Shown here one piece after another: positions 36,301 through 49,148 of a DNA stretch of 64,000 nt. The DNA lies in contig NC_134283.1 of NCBI RefSeq assembly GCF_949628215.1, forward strand, positions 26,452,975 to 26,516,974, in the 5' to 3' direction. Source of the DNA: Phalacrocorax aristotelis. Its lineage: Eukaryota > Chordata > Aves > Suliformes > Phalacrocoracidae. How positions within the stretch are numbered: the stretch's first letter is position 1; every line of letters starts with the position of its first letter. Under the pieces are notes generated by a model. The model saw nothing but the letters and a program-made list of their open reading frames with translations. It was not told the DNA's origin and ran no database searches. A program made the position numbers and the translations under genes.

Positions 36301-39300
36301 ACAGAGGCCCTGCTGCAAGGAATGGTAGGACCATAGTGTTTGAAAAGTAACTGGGACAGAGGCTTCTTTCTCTGGAGGGCAGACAAAGCAGTGGAAAACA
36401 CTCATGGCACCTGATGGCATGGACCTGATGAGCTGAGCTGTTTTTCACAGAAAGGTAAAATATTTAGCCAGCAGCCTAACATCTTAGAAACCTGCTTCAG
36501 GACAGAGAAGGCCAGTAACGAATACAGCCTATTTGGTCATGTATGGCAGGGAGAAAGAGGCTGACATAGCCAGCATCCATTTACAACACGGGGAGACAGG
36601 TAATAATGCTTTTGCTTTTCTAAGTCTATAGCCAGCCCTTCAGAAAGCTTGTCTAAAGGCTTCAGAAGCCTCATGTGTAGTTCCTGAAACCAGCCATTTT
36701 CTGAGGAAATTGAGTACCCTTCAGTAACCTATCAAATCATGTGCTGGATAATTTGAGCTCACAAAAACACAGTCAGTTGGGGCCAGCTAACAATTCTGTG
36801 ATGGTCAAAGTGCTCAGCTGATACAGAATTGACCGTAACAGGCTTCCACCAGCCTTGGCTCAGCATAGAAGTTGTTCCAAAAAAAGTTTCAGAGATGTTA
36901 CTGCAGAACTGACCACAGAGAACATGCTAAAAATGTTGCAAGTGAGACAACAGGTTACTCTAACCTGCACTAGAAACAACACAGATGAGATCGGAGCATT
37001 CAGCTACCCTAAACTACCTCAAATCCCTGGTTTCTATGACAAGAAAATCTCATCAGAAATGCAATACCGAACTGGAATCTGCATATAATTTTAAATACAT
37101 CTATTGTTATTTCATAGCTTTAATTAAATGTACTTAATCATAACTAAGTATCTGAGATCATCATAATTAAATCAAAATCCAAACCTTTGAATGGTAACTG
37201 GTAGCTTTAAATGTGACAAGCAAATAAAAAGATTGTCGGATATATTCAAATGCATCCTTGCAAGTCATATCTCCTGAAAATGGGCTCTCTCAAAGATATC
37301 CTCCATACACAATGCATGGTCAGTTTTGCAAAGTCAGGATAAAGGAAATTCACAAAGATCAATACATCCAGGCTTGTGGTATAAACCTTAAGGCAACCCA
37401 ATATATCTTCATTTATGCATATACATGTTTAGAATTTTTGCTTTGAATTTTCTTGTTATAATTCTAGTTGTACTTTTGATCTGAGAACACCTTTGTTATC
37501 TGACTAGATTCATTTTTGATCTTGTCACAGATTTGATGCTGGGAAAAGGCAGAATTATGCAGGGGACACATGGAGGTTAAGCAAAAAGAGAATCAGAACA
37601 ACAATCTTAGCCTCTCACAGTTTGGAGAATTCTCCATCTGGATTCTGGTGAGTACCAAAAGCATCTGGAAATTCAACAGCAGTGATGGGGAAGGACACCA
37701 GTGAAACCAAAATACGTTCCTGCTAGTTCATAAGGTCTTCTAGTCACGTATCACAGGTGAAAGACTAATCCATTATGTTAGTCATTCATTTACAGGTAGG
37801 TAATAGGAAAAGATCCTCAGGGACTAGCAGACATTTTCTAACAAGTGACTTGCTGCTCTTTAGTAAGTTCAGTCCCATAGGACACACATTTCTGAGGTCT
37901 CAATGCATTTTCCCAAGGGCCAAGAAATGCAATAACAAAAACTCCTAAATAATTCCTCTCCCCAGAGCTTAAACAGAGCAATTTAAACCCTTCCAGCCAT
38001 AAAAGAGCAAAACATGTAAAAAGGAAGTGTTTCTAACCAAGGTATAAAAGGTTAAATGCAGGTTTTATTTAAAGACACATTATATGTTAGAGGTCAAGCT
38101 TTAAAGAATGAAGTTTTTATTATGCAAGGAGGCCAAAATTTGAGACCATTTGACCTTCTTCAGATTTGGCATTCTGCCTCTTTGTGGAGAAGGTATAATA
38201 AGAACTAATAAATGAACTACTATACAGTAGTATAGTATACAGTACCCGAGAATGTGCAATATGTAGTTGTAGTGATTTATAGTTCTGTGAGAATTTTTAA
38301 GTTGAACAACTCTTTGAACATCACGTGAACAGCTATGAAAAGCACATTTAGAGGTGGTGGTAGAAAAATACAACAGAAAGACGAAGATTTCAGAGTAGTA
38401 TTACTTCAAAACCTAGTATCAAATCCTGAATTTAGAAACCTAAAGAAATGGTAGTCTGTTCACGTACTTCGTGGAATCAACTCTGCCTGACTTCTAGGTT
38501 TAGACTTAAATCAGCTTTCTCCTTCAAAAACGTTTTGGCAATTCCAAATAAAACAATGCAAGCAATTTGGCATAATGCAAAAATTAGCGCAAAATAATTT
38601 TTAAAAGAGCAAAAATACTTTCTGTATTTGTCCACTGAAGTTCATAAAGATAATTTCACTTGTGGGCTGTGTTGATTCAGTTGAAGATTTGGTTTCATAT
38701 GAACATATTCTTTTATTAGTAATTTCTGTCACAGCCAGCCTACTCCAAGGGCAATTTGTATAACTTCCTAGGCTTTCTGTAAACCTGTATAATTGCCAGG
38801 GCTAAGTCTTTTTTTTTGAAAGGCACCTGTAAATATTCAAAATATTTTTCTTTCTTTTAAGTTAGTGTGACTGAGTATGTTGTGTAAGGTGTAGGTCATT
38901 GGAACTTAGTCATATCATCAGTGCTCTGGTCTTATTTACAGATATTTGTAAACCCTATACTTCCCAAAGGTTTTATATTGAAATACGGTGATTTGGACAT
39001 TAACAAAAGATAATAGACCTCAGAATCTGTTCAAATTCTATCCTTTTTAGCTACCTAACTAGGACAATTTCAGGCTTAAAAAATTCAGCTAACACATCCA
39101 GAAATAAAACGTATGGTAAAAGGAAAAGAAGATGAATCTTTATGAGAATTTTTTTGTTTTCTAGTAAATTCTTAATGAACTTATAAAATCACCAGCAACA
39201 CATCTATAATTCAGAGGATCTTTTCCAACAAGTGCAGCTTTTCTCTTTCTATATATCACACGTTTACTATTCAACTTGCACCAGCTATTGGTACATTTTT

Positions 39301-42300
39301 AGTGGGTAACAGCAGCCCTCCAGAACTACAGAGGATGCTTACCACGTGTAAGGATTGCATCTTCCTACTAGTCCCCGCCCAGCAGTACCTCAGATGGCAT
39401 CCCACCTAAGAGCTCAACATTTCCTTTACAGAATTAAATTCCGGCAACAAAAAAGGTGGGTTTTTCCTTTGTTTGTTTGGTTTTCAATCCCTTGTGGTAC
39501 AAAGATATTTCTTGGCTATAATAAGTGAGTATCCTACTGTGTTTTCATGTCTATATTCTATGTATGTCCAGAAAGTGCTGATAAAGCATTTCTATGCATT
39601 CAGAGGGGAAAAGCACTCAAAAATGTGTTTCCATAGGTCTTTGAAAATGTATCATAGTGGAATTGTGTGTGAGTTTCAGCTATAACAAATAAGGACAATT
39701 TATGTTAAGTTTATCTTCCTTGCACCTAATTGACTCTTGAAGCACATAAGGAGTTTAACATAAATGAAACAGATAGACATACTCTAGTTTTAAGCCCAGA
39801 TGAAGACCAGGCAGCTAATACCATTGTTCATATTTCATAGCTTTTCCAGGTTGCTTGTAACATACCCATTAATTTTCCCACGTCCTTTTCCTGTGTAAAA
39901 ACTGCCAGACAGCCAATCTGTATCATAGTTTGTGAAGTACAAACTTCTGGACCCAACAATATTGGAAAACATTCCTGAAGGACCCAGCTTTCCATGCCTG
40001 TCCCTTTAAAAAATTAGACCTCATAAAAGGCAATGGAATAAATAAATTTTCAAGATGCCTTTTATGCATTATAACTCTGATGTTCCAATAAAATCAGACC
40101 CTTCCAAAGGACCCACCACTGTAAAATTAATATTTTCAAGGATTTACTAATTTATGTCTTATACCTACATGCTCAGTTTCTGTTTTGTTTATTAATTTAT
40201 GTATTTTGTTTGGAACAAGAAACATGATAAAGAAAAGTAACACTGCAAATGTGTAAATATTGAATAACAATTTGCGTTAGAGCCAGATCAGTCTTCCTTG
40301 CATGTAACACTTCTTAGATAAAGGGCTGAAAGACAGTGGTGACCAGCTCACACTAGCCCGCTGCTGCTGGGAAACCCAGTTTGAACTGATGGGTAAACAG
40401 AGTACCTAGAAACCTGAATTAGAGCAAAATGGTACCATGTTAGAGGTCTTCCTGTAGCAGCTTAAACCCTCAAAGCAGAACAGTTGTGTTGGATGACTGA
40501 TGTGATGAGCAGCATCTATGCTAATTAAAGGTGTGGGATGTAAATGAGGTCTGTGCTATTGATCTGAACAGTTGTTTGTACACCTAGGTTTACAAAGCTG
40601 ATTTAAAATAGGAGTAAATTTATCTAGGGTGCATGCTAATTTTAGACCCAAGTTATCGCAGACTCACTCTGCCATCTCTGGAGACAACTAGCTCCCCAAG
40701 AGGAAAAGTCCATCTAAGACCTGAATCTGGTACCAATTCATTTGTTATTGTAACATTTGTAAACATCCCATGTTTTGTCTTCTGGACTTTTTGTGCTCCT
40801 GGTTCTAGGGAAGGCAAAAAGTTGTTATGCACTCTCCTTACCCTGATGAATTTTAGCATGGTGCATCAGATACAAGATGCTTTCTATCGCACATGTGCAT
40901 TCATCTGTGTCTGGCTAAATCTACTGTAAATATAGTATTGCACTTACATCATTTATGAGAAAGAATACTGAGTGCATAAATGTCACAAGGTCACCATGGG
41001 GAAAAAATGTGAAAGAAGTGGGGAAAAAAGGGAAAAAATATTTCAAACAAAAACTTGAGGTTATTTTTGGAGATATATAGTCAACTGTTCTCTGGAGAAA
41101 CATTACAGCAAATTAATATTTCATGAAAGATGCTAAAAAGACAATGCATCGTACTGTGTTGAACGAACGCTGTGAATAATGTCATTACCATGCCTCTCTC
41201 TATCGTCTGTTCACTGGTTCAGTGTTGCTTCTGCAGTGAACAGCTTTGCAGCACCACTTTTTCTACCTAAGGCAAAGATTCAGAGACACTTCCCCAAATA
41301 AAACAGTAGATATCGAAGTATGCATTGGCTGGTCAGTATCTTTATACATATACAGGCAGCTACTATTAGCATATGATTTATTACATCATTTAGGAAATAT
41401 CTTTTCATCACTCTGGTATAATTCAGTGTCCTTAGCACGTCTTTCAGGCAGAAGACATCCATTAATGATTCCAAGGTCATGAAAAGACAAATGTGCATGA
41501 CCTCTTTGAAGAGCATGTGTGAAGTATAAAAAGACTACGCCTAATAAAAATCAATATATCAATTCAGAAGGCTATTCATCTTCCGTGTTCATAATGTAAA
41601 ACCTCAAAAATTGATTTTTTAATTGAAATGTGGATAAATTCAACTTATTTGGTAATGTATTTTAAGTAAATTATTGGGACAATGCATTTTTCAGTGACTA
41701 GCCTCAAAAACCAATGGAAAACTACTATTTATTAATTCCACATTTTATATCATCTATAAAATCTATTTTAAATTGAAAGTAATTTATAAAATATATTCTA
41801 TTCTATAATGTCTTTGATTTGCCTGTTCAAGTTCACAAAAGCTTCTACAAAATTTACTGAGTGAATAACATCATTTTCTCTTATCGATTCTCAGTACTAA
41901 CACTGATTGTACATCTTTTAAAGTTGGAGCGATGTCATTGAATAAAACACAGTTTGAGGCAAATATTGGTCTGTTACATACAACTGTACAAAAAAACTCC
42001 AATGTTTTTTACTTAAACATTTTTTAAGATTCATTTCTTATTAGAAACAAATTTCATTTCCAGAGGGTGGTATGATTATGAACCATTTCTTTAAATACAA
42101 AATATGGAGGACCAACGGAGATGTAGCTCCCATGGCAATATAGATTTAAAGAAGTAAGAAAATTAACTACCTGCTTCATCGTATCCTTCACAAGGAATGT
42201 TGCTGCTGTATTCCAAAAGGAATAAAACTTCCTCAGGTACATCACAACAAAATGATAAGAGTTTTTCCATAAATGATAACAACAATTAACAACTTCCCTC

Positions 42301-45300
42301 TAGCTGTCAGATGTATGTGCAAAAGTATAAAAGATTTGGCCACTGCTAAGCAAGAATTTTACAGAATTCGGACTGTAAAGGAAAAAAAATTAGTACTAAA
42401 TATTAGCTAGTGTTTGGAGGAAATACCCTGGGAATATCATTAGAAACCTAAGCTTAAAAGAAAACTAACTAGGACAATCATGATTAAGTAGAAAATAATT
42501 GCTTATATGAAGACTAATACAGAAAGATTTAGTTTGATTAGGGCTAGAAGTGTTTTATAAGATCTGTCTATAGGTAAGTTTTTTGTATTCTTATTCTAGA
42601 TATCTTTCTCATTTTAAAACAAGTAATAAAAATTCCTGGTACTGTTGTAACCGCCCTTTGTTTGTATATATTAAATCACTTCACAACAGAGGTCTCTTGA
42701 TCATTTTGGGTTTCTGACAAACGGGGCAAAGAGGCAGAAGGGAAACATTATCTGCTATCATAAAAGTATTTTATTGATTATCCCAAAAAATCCTATCCAA
42801 CCCAGTATGTCCTGTGTCTGCAAGAAAAGAATAATCAACAGAAAGAGTAGACGTGTGTGTTTCTCTGTTTCTCTGTTTTTCAATAATTTCAGTGAAACTT
42901 GAAGGCTGAAGACAGAGATAGAAGTAGAAATCAGATTTCGTGAATTCAGGTCCAGCCTATTAAGACAATATACCATTTTTAAAGGAAGGAGCTAAAAAAG
43001 ATTTGTTCCAGGTCAGGTAAGAAGCCACTTTTAAAGAAGGCATACATGGATTCTTTCTTGAAGTAGGATACCCAGACTGTAAGCTCTTATGCTATCAATA
43101 TGTTTTTACAATGTATTGATTTAAAAGAAATATGTAGAAAAGCTCTTATATTTACATGTTTTTTCCAATAGCCCTCTCACATATTTGGATTTTAGTGTTC
43201 ATTTTTATTAAGCATTACTAATAATTTAAAATTCTAATTGCCCAAGTTACTGCATCAAGCAAAATTCATTGCTGTAAACTTTGGAAAGGAATGAGGTTTT
43301 TGTCAATGTCTCAATAAAATCCAAGAACAATAGCCTGCTGTAAGTTCACACTGAGTGATAAATGTGTGAGGATATGAAAAAGCTCAGTCTTTAGAAACCT
43401 GACATAAAGAATAAGAAATAGACTCTACGTTTAACAGGTTTTAAGCAAAGAATACATAATTTCTTCTTATATATAGAAAGGCAGGGGTATTCCTTTAGGT
43501 AGTTGAATGAACTGGACAAACATTTCCCAAATGGATTCTATAACTATAGAAGTTGTAGTTCAACTCAGGGTTTGTTCTGACTCATGATACATTTGCACAT
43601 GATACCAGGCATTTCTGACCAAAATTTGGGACAAAAAGTAAACAAAAGCAATGCACTGTTTTCATTTTAAGAGGAAACAGTTGTAATAGCCAAACTCAAG
43701 CAATTGGCATGGCCACGTATGAAGAACGATCACTAAGTCTCCATCCTGAAAACATGTGCAGGTCCCACTGACCCTTGGTGGCCAGTGTGGTTCTGACTGT
43801 GCCATCCTGCTGACACCTGTGTAATAGTTCTCTGTGAGGAGTCTTGGTGATATGGATCTGATTACTTTCAAGTCATTGCTTACTGGGCATCTCTCCACAG
43901 TGCTTTAGCTGAAGCATCAGAACCAGATTTAGGCTCAAAGCTGATTAGGTATTGTGCATTTTTCTACTTGAACTAATAAGTCTGGACTCCCTGGTGGGAC
44001 CCCTGGCACAGGTACAGCCCCCCACTAGCGCAGTTGGAGTAGCTGATTTTACTGAGTATGGATAATAGAATGAGTCCCCAAACAAAACTAATTTTTGGAA
44101 GAGCAACATACACAGTTTATGTCATTCAATCATGGCACTGAAACAATAAAAGTGGAGCAATGTGACTCAGGTGACCCATTACAATAGCTTGAGTATAAGG
44201 CTCCGCGTAATGAATATGCTGAATTTGTGAGTAACCCACTGGCTCACATTGAAGAAATATAAACAGTGTGAAAGCTTTTTATGTACAGGGCAAATAAAGC
44301 AAGCCAAGCATTGCCTAATAAATTATTTATTTTGAAATATTTGGCTTCTCTAGCACTAAACATTTGTAAGCAAGAAAAGGACTCAGTCATGGCTTGACAG
44401 AAGTAAAAAAAATAGCCTGCATATGGTGGAAAAAAGTCAGACAATAAAAGCCCTGAGACAACACCCTCCCCCCATTTTGATTCATGAGCAATCTTGAAAA
44501 GGCCTCTAAGAAAAAGCTTGAATTAAAACAGGACTCTGGTTCTAGAAAACACATTAAGAAAATAGTAGTTATTGCAGCAACTCTCAAGTCCATGATGAGT
44601 TTTGCACCTCTGAGAGCATAGAGTTAAAGCTGCAGAGAGGAAATACATATCTGGCCAATTTCTTCCTGCTCAGCCTTTGGTTCCAGAACCTTTCTGGCTT
44701 CTCAAAACTGAACATTTAAATCGCTTCCCTGTCTTTAGGTTCCACACACTCCCTTAACATGAACAGTATCTACATAGCATATGAGATTCTGACTTGATAT
44801 TCAAGATTTATGATTCTGCCCTATAAATGCTGAGCTTGTGGTCTTTCAAAGGCTTTTCACAAGAATACTAATTGTTTGTTTCTCAAGACACACATTATAT
44901 GTGTGGATAAAATGCAGATCCACAGATGGGGTCTGTAGAGTTGTTCTTAAAATCCCATTACTCTTCACAGCATGAAAAATACTCACCTAGACAAAAGAAT
45001 GAGCCCAAATTTTTGATTTATTGCTTTAGTTGCATGTTGTTGTGGTTTGTGGATAGCTGAGGCTTTGTACCTGTAACTATGTTAACCACTTTCCACAACA
45101 ACCCACCTTTTTATATTTTTTTTTTCATGGTGTTACGTAACATTATAGAAAAAATTTACAATAAATATTATTTAAACATTATTATTTAATATAATTTATG
45201 AGAAATACCAATATTTTCACATAGGTTTATTCTGACTTTTGGACCAAATATGAGAGCTTCGAAGAAGTTTACACCTCCAAACCCTAATCTTTATGACCTT

Positions 45301-47678
45301 CAACAAAAGTTGCAGAAAGTATTAAAAGAAACAGCTGAAACGTAGTCCCATCCTAACTAGTTTTCTCTAATCTAAATCGGTACTTCGCTATTTCTTTAAA
45401 AGTCTGCACAGTCTTGGCTATGTGGAGGGGCTGACTTTGCCATTATTATTCTGTAGCAATTCTGCAGTTTTTCTGAAATTCCTGAATAGTTCCCATGGAG
45501 GACAAATCAGGCCCACAACTCAGGAATAACATTTCAGGAAAACAATTAAGGATTTAGTGATACAGATAAGGAAAGACACTATTTCCTTTGGATTAAATTT
45601 CTGATGCAGAGAAAACCTACTGATAGAAAACTGGGTTTTAAAAAATAAGACAGTATTTACTTCTGTATCTCTATGGGGGAGGAGAATGAAGGATTTACCT
45701 TTTACTTCTTTCCTACTCAAGGTGACTCCCAGGGCCTTGATGAAAATTTCCCCAACTCTACCTTGTGCTGAAAGTCATCCACCTACCAAAACAGCTGGAC
45801 TTTTCATAGCTGGACTTTGTAAGACTGAGTTACAAAGTAACTGTTCCAAACATGGGGGTTACTTTGAGATCATAAGAATGGGTTATTTCCATATTATTTT
45901 ATAATTTGCCCTAGCAAAATCTTTATAGAAGAGCTGGATCATTAATCTTAGAGCTTCACATTTTCTACCACAGGCAATTCTGAGAGACAGAGATACAATC
46001 AGGAAATAAAAATAAACATGTTAGCTAAAGGGTTGTTTATCCTATTGATTTTCTATTTAATCCCATAAAACGCCTCCCTTCCAACAGTAGCAACCTCTCA
46101 AGAGAAAGCTCAAAGTGATATTATCTAGTCTAAGGATACTTTGGCACAGGGCAGCAATAACTCCAAAGGTTAAAATATGAGGAAAATTTAGTAATGTTGC
46201 TGTCCATCACAGCTGAAATATTTAAAAAGAGAAGATCAACAAAGCAGGGATGTAACAAATGGGCTGGGAGAAGACACGAGGAAAGAAGAAAGGTGCAATT
46301 TTTAAAATGAGGACAATTGGTGGCAACATTTTAATTAAGTTACAGAGAAAATGCGTCATGGGGATGTATTGATTTCAAACAAAACTTTTCACAGGAATAG
46401 ATTATCTAACATTCTCCAGCCTGACATTTAGGGTACTAAAAATGTTTCAAAGCTCTCCTCACGATGGGACTAGAATTTGGTAGTCATCTTCCCTACAATA
46501 CTCCAAAGTGAAGATATCTTCCAAGTCCTTCTCTTCCTACTCCATCCAGCTTGTCAGTAACTTGCACTTCAGGTAAAAATGAAAGCAAATCACTGAATAC
46601 TTTGGGTGAAACACTTTAAAATAAAATATATAAAGGGCAATATGATAACTGAAAGAAAAGGAGTCTCAAATAATTGCTTGGATCTCCGACTTCACTGTTG
46701 TTTGGAGAACTGACCCTAGTATAAGGAAGCTGCCTGGAGGACCTGAGGTGTAATGCACAGCCTTATGGAGCGTATGGCTTCCCGTCTGAACATGACAGCA
46801 GCAACACACGTTACCATGCCAAGGCGGTATGTCTAACTGTACCAGGCTCTTGTTCTCTATACTGAGACAGCTGGTGCATTATCAACACTTAAGTCAAACA
46901 GGATTTGAGAAGACATTGACAAATATTTATTTTAAATTATTTGGGTTCTGGAAATCATAGTGAAATTAGTGTAGCACTATTGAAGTAAGTATGAGGAAAA
47001 GGTGGATGATTTTGTAAGGAGGGTGTGTATATTACATGTTACATCCTAAAGGTTACAAAACCAGGCAAAAGTTGCTTTTGTGACAATATTTCTTTTACTA
47101 TTCCAGTGAAATTAAGCAGTATTTTTAAGACCCTTCAAAGTCAGAGTTTGAAGAAGTCAAGAGATGGGAGGTGACTCTAATGTGGGAGCAAATCATGTAA
47201 TGGTAACCAATGGAGTAAGGTAGATCAAGTGTTTTGTAAGACATGTAGGCAGTGGGTACAGGCTATAAGTGCAGATGTAAACATTATGGTTTCAGGACAG
47301 AAACAATAAGCATAAGAGCTTAGTTACAAAATTTGCCTTCCTGAGAAGATATCTCTAGTATTCATTGTATATGCAAGTAAAACAAACTATTAGCTAGAAG
47401 AATTCTTGTACTGTATTTGAACTAAAGTGTGTTAAATTGATATCTTAACTCTTGCTGCACAGGTATTAACTTTTATAACTTCTACCTGACAGATTTGAAG
47501 AAAAAAAATTGTTAAAGAGTAAGTATTTAGCTGGTCTGTCTTTACCTAATAGTCAACAGTATAATCGCATGAGGATACGCTCATGAGCTGCTGGTGTTAC
47601 TGGCACATATCCATATACTGGGTGAAATTGGCTTAGGAAAAATAAGGTTAGCTTTTTACCCAGAAGATGAAAAGGACC
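33335..47678. other. Gene-free AT-rich stretch
   Basis: About 14 kb without a supportable gene, RNA gene or clear transposon. Open frames on both strands are at most about 114 codons and lack motifs. A small inverted repeat lies near 38217 ('ctact', 4-base loop, 'agtag') within a tract of 'tatac/gtata' units. I see nothing that requires another explanation than intron or intergenic DNA. Confidence 0.55.
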
Positions 47679-47788
47679 ATAGAATCGCAGAATCGTTAAG
47701 GTTGGAAAAGACCCTTAAGATCATCGAGTCCAACCACTAATCTGTCACTACCAAGTCCACCACTAAACCATATCCTCAAGCACCACAT

Positions 47789-48391
47789 CTACCCTTCCTT
47801 TAAATACCTCCAGGGATGGAGACTCAACCACCTCCCTGGGCAGCCTGTTCCACTGTTTGACAACCCTTTCAGTGAAGAAGATTTTCCTAATATCCAACCC
47901 AACTTCTCCTGGCGCAGCTTGAGACCATTTTCTCTCGTCCTATTGCTTGTTACTAGGGGGAAGAGACTGACCCCCGCCTTGCTACAACCTCCGTTCAGGT
48001 AGTTGTAGAGAGCAGTAAGGTCTCCCCTCAGCCTTCTCTTCTCCAGACTAAACAACCCCAAGTCCCTCAGCTGCTCCTCATAAGACTTGTTCTCTGGACC
48101 CTTCACCAACTTTGTTGCCCTTCTCTGGACACGCTCCAGCACCTCAATGTCCTTCTTGTAGTGAGGGGCCCCAAACTGAACACCGTACTCGAGGTGCAGC
48201 CTCACCAGTGCCCAGTACAGGGGCACTATCACCTCCCTGCTCCTGCTGGCCACACTATTCCCGATACAAGCCAGGATGCCATTGGCCTTCTTGGCCACCT
48301 GGGCACACTGCTGGCTCATGTTCAGCCGGCTATAAGCCAACACCCCCAGGTCCTTCTCTCCACAGGCAGCTCTCCAGCCACTCCTCCCCAA
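47789..48391 (-). pseudogene. CR1 ORF2 C-terminal fragment
   Basis: A 200-codon frame holding the CR1 ORF2 C-terminus: 'KDLGVL' near the start, then '[15 protein letters not shown]', '[18 protein letters not shown]' and '[15 protein letters not shown]' near the end, all standard for avian CR1. It is in a different frame from the upstream RT pieces because of the indel near 48390. The 3' UTR and terminus follow to 47679. Confidence 0.9.
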
Positions 48392-48692
48392 GCCTGTAGC
48401 CTTGCATGAGGTGGTTGTGACCCAAGTGCAGGACCTGGCATGTGGCCCTGTTGAATCTCATACCATTGGCTCTGGCCCAATGATCCAGCCTGTCCGGGTC
48501 CCTCTGTAGGGCCTTCCTCACCTCCAGCAGATCAACCAGCTTGGTGTCACCTGCAAACTTACTGAGGGTGCACTCAGGCCCCTCATCCAGATCATCAGTG
48601 AAGATATTGAACAGGACTGGCCCCAACACTGAGCCCTGGGGAACACCACTCGTGACTGGCCACCAACTGGATTTGACTCCATTCACCACCAC
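48330..48692 (-). pseudogene. CR1 ORF2 RT, motif B and C fragment
   Basis: In the same frame as the upstream piece, separated only by the TGA. It shows '[17 protein letters not shown]' (motif B) and, about 25 residues on, 'FAGDTKL' where active CR1 has FADD, so one of the two motif C catalytic Asp residues is Gly. The frame is lost by a one-base indel near 48390. Confidence 0.9.
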
Positions 48693-48701
48693 TCTCTGGG
48701 C

Positions 48702-49148
48702 TCAGCCATCCAGCCAGTTTTTAACCCAGCGCAGGGTGCACTTGTCCAAGCCGTGAGCAGCCAGCTTCTCCAGGAGGATGCTGTGGGAGACAGTGTCAAA
48801 GGCCTTACTAAAGCAGGTCACCTTATCATAGAAGGAGACCAGGTTAGTGAGGCAGGACCTCCCTTTCATACACCCATGCTGGCTGAGCCCAATCCCCTGG
48901 GTGTCCCGCATGTGCTGCATAATGTGATTGAAGACGGTATGCTCCATGACCTTTCCCGGCACCAAGGTCAGGCTGACAGGCCTGTAGTTCCCCGGATCCT
49001 CCCTCCGACCCTTCTTGTAGAGGGGCGTCACATTCGCTAGCTTCCAGTCGTCTGGGACCTCCCCGGTTGACCAGGACTGCTGATAAATGATGGAGAGTGG
49101 CTTGGCGAGCTCCTCTGAATCTACCAGATTCAGTGGTAATTCATACAT
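48702..49148 (-). pseudogene. CR1 ORF2 RT, N-terminal fragment
   Basis: The frame encodes the palm part of a LINE reverse transcriptase: 'DDWKLANVTPLYKKG' and 'NYRPVSLT' followed by 'GFSKAFD'-region residues. Just before 'FSKAFDTVSH' about 14 codons are missing compared with the usual CR1 protein, which removes the motif A catalytic Asp and the residues before it. The frame stops at TGA (48702-48704), in a position usually occupied by Arg, so a CpG transition of CGA or CGG is plausible. The first few codons (49148-49131) probably come from flanking DNA. Confidence 0.9.

Larger units (their letters stand above)
47679..49130 (-). mobile_element. CR1 LINE, 5'-truncated, with RT remnants
   Basis: About 1.45 kb. 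The plus strand begins with two 8-bp-like terminal repeats ('atagaatcgcagaatcg') followed by 'ttaaggttggaaaagacc', the reverse complement of the CR1 3' terminus. The rest reads on the minus strand as the C-terminal half of the CR1 ORF2 protein followed by the 3' UTR. The 5' end, near 49130, falls inside the reverse transcriptase domain, as is typical of 5' truncation during insertion. It carries one stop, one frame change, an internal deletion and an active-site mutation, so it cannot move itself. Confidence 0.95.

Noticed and set aside
36855-37088. 77-codon frame resembling an exon
   Set aside because: Starts at a TTG, has no clear splice sites or homology that I recognise.
45036-45130. 'tgttgtggtttgtgg' resembling the first bases of a bird LTR
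   Set aside because: Similarity ends after about 12 bases and no LTR landmarks follow.
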